Source: Phyllobacteriaceae bacterium (GTDB lineage: Bacteria > Pseudomonadota > Alphaproteobacteria > Rhizobiales > Rhizobiaceae). Taken from it: DNA of 7,585 nt. The translations under genes and the position numbers were made by a program. Below, piece after piece: positions 1 to 5,523 of the stretch. The DNA lies in NCBI GenBank assembly GCA_024645155.1, contig JAHEGF010000162.1, positions 1 to 7,585 of the forward strand, written 5' to 3'. Each line of letters starts with the position of its first letter. Position 1 is the stretch's first letter. The notes under the pieces are model-generated. The model was not told the origin of the DNA. It made no database searches and saw only the letters and a list, made by a program, of their open reading frames with translations.

Positions 1-1
1 C

Positions 2-925
2 AGTCATGTCTGCGGATACGACGGCTACGACGAGATGCTGGCAGCGGATATCTTTGATGCGGTCTATATAGCGCTTCCGAACAGCCTGCATGCGGACTAC
101 GCGATCCGGGCGATGAAGGCGGGCAAACACGCGATCGTCGAAAAACCGCTCGCGGTAACCGTCGAGGAGTGTGAGGAGATGATCCGGGTCGCCGAGGCGA
201 ACGGAGTGTTTCTGATGACCGCCTACCGGCTTCATTCAGAACCTGGGACAGTCGAAGTTCTGGAGCGGATTCGCAGGGGCGAGATCGGCAAGGCCAAACT
301 GTTCGAGTCGGCCTTCTCGTTCCAGTCCCCCGACACCAACCACCGGTTGAAGGGCGAGCACTGGGGCGGGCCCTTGCAGGATATCGGTGTATATTGCCTC
401 AACGCCTGTCGGCACGTCTTCGAGGACGAGCCGGTCGAGGCATATGCAATGAAGGTGCATGGCAATGGCGATCCGCGTTTCACCGAAGTCGAAGGTTCGA
501 TGGCGGTGACGCTGCGGTTTCCGGGCGACCGGCTGGCGCAATTCACGGTTAGTTTCGAAGGCGGCGACCTCGACATGTATCGGGTGATAGGCGAAACGGG
601 CGTTATCACGGTTGATCCGGGTTACCGGTTTGAAACGACCCCTGCGATCCGGATCACTCACGGGGAAGAAACACAGGTATTAGACGTTCCGGACAGCGAC
701 CATTTCGGGGGGCAGGCGGCCTATTTCTCGGATTGCATTCTTCAGGGCGTTCGCCCGGAGCCCGATGGCGAAGAAGGGCTGGCTGATGTGCGTGCGATGC
801 TGGCGATCGAGGCTTCGGCGAAGACAGGGAAACCGCAGAAGATCGAGAGCCCGGCCCGGCCCGGCCATCCAGTTCCGTCAATGGTCCGGATCGTACCCCG
901 TACCGAGCGGCGCCTCGTCTTCTGA
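2..925 (+). CDS. Gfo/Idh/MocA family oxidoreductase, glucose-fructose-oxidoreductase-like (5' truncated)
   Basis: The frame is open from the first complete codon at 2, so the start and the N-terminal Rossmann glycine motif lie outside the window. The first internal ATG, at 35, is too late to be the start because family-like sequence precedes it. What remains is the second half of the nucleotide-binding domain and the whole C-terminal domain. The family EKP motif is present, with the catalytic-site Lys at 143-145. The stretch DIGVYCLN (380-403) matches the GFOR pattern, where Tyr (392-394) replaces the His used by inositol-dehydrogenase-type relatives. The family oxidises sugars, polyols or their derivatives with tightly or loosely bound NAD(P). 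The substrate cannot be read here, and a twin-arginine export signal, as in Zymomonas GFOR, cannot be excluded because the N-terminus is missing. The gene converges on the minus-strand operon with a 77-bp gap, so it is a separate transcription unit. Confidence 0.85.
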   Translation, partial: SHVCGYDGYDEMLAADIFDAVYIALPNSLHADYAIRAMKAGKHAIVEKPLAVTVEECEEMIRVAEANGVFLMTAYRLHSEPGTVEVLERIRRGEIGKAKLFESAFSFQSPDTNHRLKGEHWGGPLQDIGVYCLNACRHVFEDEPVEAYAMKVHGNGDPRFTEVEGSMAVTLRFPGDRLAQFTVSFEGGDLDMYRVIGETGVITVDPGYRFETTPAIRITHGEETQVLDVPDSDHFGGQAAYFSDCILQGVRPEPDGEEGLADVRAMLAIEASAKTGKPQKIESPARPGHPVPSMVRIVPRTERRLVF

Positions 926-1002
926 AGCGCTGTGAAATGCTGGCATGGTCATTGCGCAGAAGAAGGAAACCTGACCGGGCCTGACCTGCGCCTGAAGCGT
1001 GC

Positions 1003-2118
1003 TCAGACGTCGATCCACCGTTCCTCGCGCGACGAGCGGTGGACGGTTTCGACCAGCGACTGGATGCGCCATCCGGAACGGAAGTTGAACGGCTCAGCGT
1101 GCAGCCCGGCGACCGCGCCCGCAAAGCCCGCAACCTCAATTGCCTTCAGGTCGTTGAAGCCGATCTGGTGACCGGGTGCGACGCAGAAATTGCCGTAGGG
1201 CGGATGGTCGGGTCCGGCTTCGATTTTGCGGAATCCTTGCCGGCCTTTTGTATCGCTGGTAGGGAAATAGAGTAGCTCGTTCAGTCTTTCGCCTGTAAAG
1301 GCGAGTCCGCCCTTTGAGCCGTAGACCTCGAAATCATGTTGCATCTTGCGCCCGGTCGAGATCCAGCTCGCCTCGACCGAGCCCGTGGCACCGTTGGCAA
1401 AACGCAGGAAAGCGCGTCCGACATCATCGACTTCGATCTTGCGTGGGCCATTCTTCGAGGGGCGCTCGCCGATCATCGTCACGGTGTCACCCATGACGCG
1501 CGCAATCGGGCCGAGCAGGTACTCGGCGGTCGCCAGAGCATGGCTGCCGAGGTCGGCGAAGGCGCCGCCACCCGCGGGATCGTGGCGAAAGGTATAGGGC
1601 GCGGCAGGATCTGACATGTAGTCCTCGGCATGGATGCCACGGTACGCGCGGATTTCGCCCAGTTCGCCTTCGGCGATCATCTTCCGGGCATGTGCAAAAA
1701 GCGGATTGCAGAGGTAGTTGAAACCAACCTGTGTTTTGACACCGGCAGCCTCGGCGGCCTGCGTCATCTCCTCGGCATCGGAGGCGAGCGGCGCGAGCGG
1801 TTTCTCGCAATAGACGTGCTTGCCCGCAGCGATAGCGGCCATCGCCATTTCTTTGTGGAGCGCGTTCGGTGCAGTGACGTTCACGATGTCGATTCCGGGG
1901 TCGGCGATGATGGTGCGCCAGTCGGTGGTCGTTTTCCCGAAACCGAACCTGCGGGCCGCCGACGAGGCGACCTCTTCGGTGACGTCGGCGACGGTATCCA
2001 TGACGAAGCGCACCGGCAGATCAAAGACACGTTCGGCAGTTGCATAGCCGAAGACATGTGCCTGCCCCATGAAGCCGGTGCCAATGAGGCCAATGCGGAG
2101 GGGGCGTCTGTCAGGCAT
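1003..2118 (-). CDS. Gfo/Idh/MocA family NAD(P)-dependent oxidoreductase
   Basis: Predicted protein of 371 aa, a normal family length. The Rossmann dinucleotide loop GTGFMG is at residues 13-18, EKPL with the catalytic-site Lys at 106, and DLGSH (Asp189, His193) supplies the Asp/His pair typical of inositol-dehydrogenase-like members. The C-terminus ends in a basic RSSREERW segment common in the family. No signal peptide is seen, so it is cytoplasmic. I chose the ATG at 2118 over an in-frame ATG at 2181. The longer form adds 21 Ser/Thr/Pro-rich residues that merely overprint the upstream gene, whereas GGAG stands 9 nt before the ATG at 2118 and the protein then begins just before the first beta strand. 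It is the last gene of the operon and overlaps its upstream neighbour by 8 nt (ATGCCTGA), suggesting translational coupling. It probably oxidises a hydroxyl of a sugar, polyol or inositol to a ketone. A true IolG role is possible but not demonstrated. Confidence 0.9.
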   Translation of the reverse strand: MPDRRPLRIGLIGTGFMGQAHVFGYATAERVFDLPVRFVMDTVADVTEEVASSAARRFGFGKTTTDWRTIIADPGIDIVNVTAPNALHKEMAMAAIAAGKHVYCEKPLAPLASDAEEMTQAAEAAGVKTQVGFNYLCNPLFAHARKMIAEGELGEIRAYRGIHAEDYMSDPAAPYTFRHDPAGGGAFADLGSHALATAEYLLGPIARVMGDTVTMIGERPSKNGPRKIEVDDVGRAFLRFANGATGSVEASWISTGRKMQHDFEVYGSKGGLAFTGERLNELLYFPTSDTKGRQGFRKIEAGPDHPPYGNFCVAPGHQIGFNDLKAIEVAGFAGAVAGLHAEPFNFRSGWRIQSLVETVHRSSREERWIDV

Positions 2119-3070
2119 TGGTGTGTACTCCGTTGACGATGAGGGCGGGGTCGAGCTTCCGCGCAAAGAAATCGAGGACATTCTGAACGGAATGAATCGC
2201 CAGACGTTCGGCGCCTTCGCGCATGAGGCCTGCGTTGTGAGGCGAAAGCACGATGTTATCGAGCGCCAGAAGCGGGTTGCCGGGGTCGGGAGGTTCGCGG
2301 TCGAAGACGTCTAGTCCGGCTGCGCGGATGGTGCCGTCTGACAGGGCGCGGGCCAGAGCGGTTTCGTCGATGATGCCGCCTCGGGCGGCGTTGACGATTA
2401 CGGCTGTCGGTTTCATTTTTTTCAGCTCGGCCTCGCCGATCAGCGGTTGATCGGAAAGCGGCGTGTGGATTGACACGAAATCCGCCCAGGCGAGACCGTC
2501 TTCCAGATTTTCGGCCGGTCCGACCGGACCGGCCGGCCAGCCGTGCTCGGCGAGATAGGGATCGTAGGCGCGTATTTCCATATCGAAAGCGGTCGCATAA
2601 TCGGCGAGACGGCGCCCGATCCGGCCCAGGCCCACGATCAGGAGAGATTTTCCGGCAATCTCGGACGCCTCCTGCGCGTTTCGCCACTCCCACGTACCCT
2701 CGCGGACAGCTTTTTCACCCCGGTTCGAGAGGCGCGTGGCGGAAAGCATGAGCCAAAGCGCGTGTTCGGCGACAGAGCGGGAATTGACGTCACCCACCAC
2801 ACAAAGCGGGATGCCCTTCCGGGCCAGCGCGCCGGCATCGACCGCGTCGTAGCCGACACCGTGGCGGGACACGATTCGGAGTCGATCCGCGGTGGCGATC
2901 ACCTCGGCGGTCAGGGGCTGCGTCCGTATCACCAGCGCATCTGCCTTGGGAAGGAGCGGCGCATAGCTCTCGACCTCGATGTCGCCGACAAGTTCGAAGC
3001 TCATTCCGCTGGCTTCCAGAAGGGCTACACCCTTGGGGTGGATGCTTCCAGCGACAAGGATATGCGGCAT
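2111..3070 (-). CDS. NAD-dependent D-2-hydroxyacid dehydrogenase (phosphoglycerate dehydrogenase/hydroxypyruvate reductase type)
   Basis: Protein of 319 aa, the usual length for a single-unit D-2-hydroxyacid dehydrogenase without the regulatory ACT domain of full-length SerA. Substrate-domain sequence SRHGVGYDAVD is at residues 68-78. The NAD-binding loop GLGRIG is at 147-152, followed by Asp170 at the end of the second strand, which favours NAD over NADP. The catalytic triad is complete: Arg230 in NAARGG, Glu259 in DREPP and His278 in SPHNAG. The family interconverts 2-oxoacids and 2-hydroxyacids such as hydroxypyruvate/glycerate, glyoxylate/glycolate, 3-phosphoglycerate or sulfolactate. Which one applies is unknown. 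Placement directly after an aldolase that releases a 2-oxoacid suggests it reduces a product of that pathway, or oxidises a hydroxyacid entering it. The start codon shares one base with the aldolase stop (TGATG), and the stop overlaps the next start, so it is translationally linked on both sides. Confidence 0.92.
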   Translation of the reverse strand: MPHILVAGSIHPKGVALLEASGMSFELVGDIEVESYAPLLPKADALVIRTQPLTAEVIATADRLRIVSRHGVGYDAVDAGALARKGIPLCVVGDVNSRSVAEHALWLMLSATRLSNRGEKAVREGTWEWRNAQEASEIAGKSLLIVGLGRIGRRLADYATAFDMEIRAYDPYLAEHGWPAGPVGPAENLEDGLAWADFVSIHTPLSDQPLIGEAELKKMKPTAVIVNAARGGIIDETALARALSDGTIRAAGLDVFDREPPDPGNPLLALDNIVLSPHNAGLMREGAERLAIHSVQNVLDFFARKLDPALIVNGVHTNA

Positions 3071-3876
3071 CAGTAGGCGCCCTTTTCACCCTTGGTGCCG
3101 CCAGTCCCGGTGAGCTCGCGGAATCGCGAGACGGTGGCCGAGCCGGCGGCGGCAATGAACCGGGCGTCGCCGCCAACGGTGAACATGTCGTAACCCCAAT
3201 CCATTCCGCGGATCGTGTATTCCGGCGAACCGCAATGGAGCGCAGCGTGGATGCCGTTGTTCTTTGCCGCGCGCGCAATCTGTTGCAGAACTTCGATCAT
3301 CTCGGGCTCTTCACGATCGAAGCCCGGTCCGAGCCGGCCGTTGGTAACGCCGAGCGTCAGGTCGGCGGGCCCGACATAGAGCCCGTCGAGGCCGGGCGTA
3401 GCGGCGATCTCATCGAGGTTTTTCACGCCGTCGGCGGTCTCGATCATCGCGAGCGCCATTATCTCGGCATTCGCCTCGGTCACGTTGTATCCGCCATAGG
3501 CGAATGACGCGCGGGTTGGGCCGAAGCTGCGCTGGCCAAGGGGCGGATAGCGCAGATAGCTGACAAACTCCGCCGCTTCGGCTGCATTGTTGATCATTGG
3601 ACAGATGATGCCCATGGCGCCCGCATCAAGGTATTTCATGATTACGCCCGGCTCGCGCCAGGGCACGCGGGCGAGCAGCGTTTTGCCCGAGCCTTTCATT
3701 GCCTGAAGCATTGGCAGTGCGTGCGAATAGTCGAGCGCTCCGTGCTGGCCGTCGATGGTGAGTGAATCGAAGCCCTGAAGCGACATGATTTCGGCCGAGA
3801 ACGGACTCCCGATCGAGCACCAGCCGTTCAGCACCGGTTCGCCTCTGGCCCAAATCTCCTTCAATGCGTTCTTCAT
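3070..3876 (-). CDS. HpcH/HpaI family class II (metal-dependent) 2-oxoacid aldolase, DGQH variant
   Basis: Protein of 268 aa, the expected size for the HpcH/HpaI TIM-barrel aldolases. The residues known from E. coli HpaI appear in register: Asp42 and His45 in the IDGQHG loop, Arg70 in ARVPW (pyruvate carboxylate contact), and metal ligands Glu146 (MIET) and Asp172 (GPADL). GlnHis replaces the GluHis of HpaI, GarL and RhmA. The family cleaves 4-hydroxy-2-oxoacids reversibly to pyruvate (sometimes hydroxypyruvate or another 2-oxoacid) plus an aldehyde such as succinic semialdehyde, lactaldehyde, tartronate semialdehyde or glycolaldehyde. An aldehyde dehydrogenase lies immediately upstream in the operon (11-nt gap) and a 2-oxoacid reductase immediately downstream, consistent with handling of both cleavage products. 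The ribosome binding site AAGGGA overlaps the preceding stop codon. Annotation as 4-hydroxy-2-oxoheptanedioate aldolase would over-reach, because no homoprotocatechuate genes are present. It is not an IolJ-type aldolase. Confidence 0.92.
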   Translation of the reverse strand: MKNALKEIWARGEPVLNGWCSIGSPFSAEIMSLQGFDSLTIDGQHGALDYSHALPMLQAMKGSGKTLLARVPWREPGVIMKYLDAGAMGIICPMINNAAEAAEFVSYLRYPPLGQRSFGPTRASFAYGGYNVTEANAEIMALAMIETADGVKNLDEIAATPGLDGLYVGPADLTLGVTNGRLGPGFDREEPEMIEVLQQIARAAKNNGIHAALHCGSPEYTIRGMDWGYDMFTVGGDARFIAAAGSATVSRFRELTGTGGTKGEKGAY

Positions 3877-3887
3877 TTCTGTTCCCT

Positions 3888-5321
3888 TCAGAATAGGACT
3901 TGTGCCAGTTTGATATCGAGATAGTCGCGGATTCCCTCTGCGCCTCCCTCGCGGCCCATGCCGGAGAAGTTGGTGCCGCCGAACGGGGCTTCCGAGGCGG
4001 CCAGGGCATTCGAGTTCACGCCGACCATCCCGGACTTCAGCTCTGCCACTACCCTGCGGGCGCGGCGGGGTGAGCGGGTGAACGCATAGGCTGCAAGGCC
4101 CATATCACTGTTGTTTGCCCGAAGTATCGCTTCATCGTCGGTAGTGAAGCGCGCGATCGCCGCAACGGGTCCGAAATTCTCCTCCGCCATGACCGCCATC
4201 TCATCGGAGACGCCAGAAAGCACAGTCGGTTCATAAAAATGGCCCGCATTGAAACCGCTTGCGCGTTTGCCGCCGGTTTCCACCTTGGCGCCGTCTCGCG
4301 CCGCCGCCGCGACGACGCCTTCGATCTCGCCAAGGCGCCGGGCATTAATCAGGGGCCCCATCGTGACACCCTCATCCTGCCCGTCGCCAAGGACAATTTT
4401 CCTTGTGCGCGCGACGAAACCTTCGACAAAGGCGTCGTGCAGCTTGTCCTGAACGTAGAACCGGTCAGGGGTCACGCAGACCTGACCGCAATTGGCGAAT
4501 TTCGTCGGTACCAGCATGTCGAGTGCAGCGTCCAGGTCGGCGTCGTCGAAAATCAGGCAAGGCGCGTTGCCTCCAAGTTCCATTGATACCTTTTTTACCG
4601 TGTCGGCAGCGTCGCGGATCATCTGCTTACCGACCCGGGTGGAACCGGTCAGCGAAACCTTGCGGACCGATTTTGCGGCCATGAGCGGGCCATAGGTATC
4701 CGCCGTGGCGCCAACAACCAGATTTACAGTGCCGGGAGGAAGATTGCCCGCGCGCATGCAGTCGAAGATCAACATGGCCGAACCGGGCGTCTGCGCGGAT
4801 GGCCGAACGATGACAGAACAGCCCGCTGCAATCGCCGGAGCGACCTTGCGGGCAACAAGGACGGCCGGAAAATTCCATGCGGTGAACGCAGCGACAATGC
4901 CGACCGGTTCGTGACGAACCTCGAGATGTCCGCCGACACGACTTTCGATGCTACGTCCGTAGATTCGGCGAGCTTCCTCTGCGTACCACCGGAACTGGTC
5001 GGTCGAGAGCGACCATTCGCGCTCGGCCTGAGCAAGCGGCTTGCCGGTTTCCGCAGAGATCATTCGCTTCGCTTCTTCTGTACGCCTGATCATTTCGTCG
5101 GCGATTCTGTGAATCGCGTCCGCGCGGGCATTTGCGGCGGTGGCAGACCATAGCTCCAGCCCTCGCGAAGCGGAGGCGATGGCGTCTTCTGTATCTGTGG
5201 CGCCTGCACGCGGCACTGGACCAAGCGCCTCCTCCGTAACCGGACTCTGGACATCGAAGGTCCCGCCATCCCGCGCGGCGCGCCATTCGCCTTCGATAAA
5301 CAACCCGAATTTCCGGTACAT
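3888..5321 (-). CDS. NAD(P)-dependent aldehyde dehydrogenase (succinate-semialdehyde/GabD-like subgroup)
   Basis: Protein of 477 aa with the full ALDH fold and no truncation. Catalytic residues are visible: Asn150 (WNFP), Glu248 (MELGG) and the nucleophile Cys282 (GQVC), plus the EENFGP cofactor motif near the C-terminus. The SLTGSTRVG and KKVSMELGGNAP pattern resembles GabD-like and other semialdehyde or hydroxyaldehyde dehydrogenases. It lacks the pattern around the nucleophile expected of the CoA-acylating methylmalonate-semialdehyde dehydrogenase IolA/MmsA. Arg173 occupies the place of the usual Lys of the KP-S/A cofactor-binding motif. A second Cys (278) lies four residues before the nucleophile. 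I chose the ATG at 5321: GGGAGGG lies 5 nt upstream and the protein then begins with the usual strand leading to IEGEW. An ATG at 5342 would add seven residues and lacks an equally good site. It is first in the four-gene operon and divergent from iolD. The likely job is oxidising the aldehyde released by the adjacent aldolase; the substrate is not determinable. Confidence 0.92.
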   Translation of the reverse strand: MYRKFGLFIEGEWRAARDGGTFDVQSPVTEEALGPVPRAGATDTEDAIASASRGLELWSATAANARADAIHRIADEMIRRTEEAKRMISAETGKPLAQAEREWSLSTDQFRWYAEEARRIYGRSIESRVGGHLEVRHEPVGIVAAFTAWNFPAVLVARKVAPAIAAGCSVIVRPSAQTPGSAMLIFDCMRAGNLPPGTVNLVVGATADTYGPLMAAKSVRKVSLTGSTRVGKQMIRDAADTVKKVSMELGGNAPCLIFDDADLDAALDMLVPTKFANCGQVCVTPDRFYVQDKLHDAFVEGFVARTRKIVLGDGQDEGVTMGPLINARRLGEIEGVVAAAARDGAKVETGGKRASGFNAGHFYEPTVLSGVSDEMAVMAEENFGPVAAIARFTTDDEAILRANNSDMGLAAYAFTRSPRRARRVVAELKSGMVGVNSNALAASEAPFGGTNFSGMGREGGAEGIRDYLDIKLAQVLF

Positions 5322-5326
5322 TGTCA

Positions 5327-5334
5327 CCCTCCCT
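5327..5334 (-). promoter_or_regulatory. Ribosome binding site deciding the ALDH start
   Basis: On the minus strand the sequence reads AGGGAGGGTGACA directly before the ATG at 5321, placing GGAG 7 nt from the start codon. It supports this ATG over the one at 5342, which lies upstream of this site. Confidence 0.75.
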
Positions 5335-5412
5335 GGTGCCATTTGGCGGGCCGAGAATCATGGCAGCGGGCAGGGGTGTCAACCGGGTTCCGCAGGCGCT
5401 AACGGCGATTGG

Positions 5413-5494
5413 CGTGGGTTTTTTCGAGGCGCACCGGGCGCAATGATGCAATATGCGAGTTTCGTGTTTTTTGTCCCGGCGCGAGGCGCTAATG
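5413..5494 (+). repeat. Imperfect direct repeat with two T6 tracts and paired GGCGC boxes
   Basis: Copy 1 (5413-5445) and copy 2 (5463-5494) share the order CGTG, T6, GGCGC, GGCGC, AATG. The T6 tracts begin 48 bp apart. In both copies the second GGCGC starts exactly 18 bp after the first T, and AATG starts 23 or 24 bp after it. The interior spacers differ (3 and 4 nt versus 5 and 2 nt). This could be a duplicated regulatory module or chance in GC-rich DNA; the T tracts are the less expected component. Confidence 0.4.
5450..5477 (-). promoter_or_regulatory. Weak candidate sigma-70-type promoter for the ALDH operon
   Basis: On the minus strand GGGACA (5477-5472) and CATATT (5455-5450) each match four of six bases of the -35 and -10 consensus, with a 16-bp spacer. 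Transcription would start near 5443 and give a leader of about 120 nt before the ALDH ATG. It overlaps the repeat described for this region. This is a visual match only. Confidence 0.22.
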
Positions 5495-5505
5495 TTACCG
5501 GAAAC
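5494..5505. promoter_or_regulatory. Candidate LacI-family-like operator upstream of iolD
   Basis: GTTACCGGAAAC is a 12-bp palindrome centred on CC|GG with a single mismatched pair (A/A, third from the centre). It ends just before the iolD ribosome binding site, a position where a bound repressor would block iolD transcription. The CCGG centre flanked by T/A-rich arms resembles many LacI/GalR-family operators in alphaproteobacteria. A related odd-length palindrome, AACCGGGTT, lies at 5381-5389 nearer the ALDH gene. The regulator itself is unknown. Confidence 0.35.
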
Positions 5506-5506
5506 G

Positions 5507-5515
5507 AGGAAGGAG
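5507..5515 (+). promoter_or_regulatory. Ribosome binding site deciding the iolD GTG start
   Basis: AGGAAGGAG is a near-ideal anti-Shine-Dalgarno match ending 8 nt before the GTG at 5524. It is the reason for choosing this GTG over the in-frame ATG at 5551 and over upstream in-frame ATGs that lie within the divergent gene. Confidence 0.8.
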
Positions 5516-5523
5516 TACCCGCC

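Larger units (their letters stand above)
5322..5523. promoter_or_regulatory. Divergent promoter region between the ALDH operon and iolDE
   Basis: These 202 bp separate two head-to-head operons, so promoters and operators for both should lie here. The region is locally more T/A-rich than the flanking genes, with T6 tracts at 5419-5424 and 5467-5472 and the A/T-rich patch AATGATGCAATATG (5442-5455). An open frame crosses it on the plus strand, continuous with iolD, but it encodes nothing recognisable and overprints the ALDH N-terminus. The ribosome binding sites of both first genes mark its two ends. The regulator is not encoded in the window. Confidence 0.75.

Noticed and set aside
926..1002. 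Possible bidirectional terminator between the convergent genes
   Set aside because: GCGCAG (954-959) and CTGCGC (986-991) could form a 6-bp stem, but the loop is 26 nt and no T-run follows. Three CCTGA copies (970, 980, 991) are present but look like chance. No convincing terminator is seen.
1630..2136. Plus-strand open frame opposite the Gfo/Idh/MocA gene
   Set aside because: It is antisense to a well-supported gene, with no motif and no convincing ribosome binding site.
2119..2181. N-terminal 21-residue extension of the minus-strand Gfo/Idh/MocA gene
   Set aside because: It is low-complexity Ser/Thr/Pro sequence overlapping the upstream gene. The ATG at 2118 has a good GGAG site and gives the standard N-terminus.
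3888..5321. ALDH as IolA/MmsA (methylmalonate-semialdehyde dehydrogenase)
   Set aside because: The nucleophile region NCGQVC and the SLTGSTRVG segment match GabD-like ALDHs, not the CoA-acylating MmsA family.
5467..5495. Plus-strand promoter TTTTTT-17-TAATGT for iolD
   Set aside because: The -35 matches only two and the -10 only three of six consensus bases, so it is too weak to call.
5140..5523. In-frame 128-codon upstream extension of iolD
   Set aside because: It overprints the start of the divergent ALDH gene and its promoter region and encodes nothing resembling an IolD N-terminus. The GTG at 5524 has a strong ribosome binding site and begins the recognisable protein.
5322..5523. RpiR-type IolR operator (GGAA-N6-TTCC)
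   Set aside because: Both GGAA and TTCC occur in the region, but never in the required arrangement and spacing.
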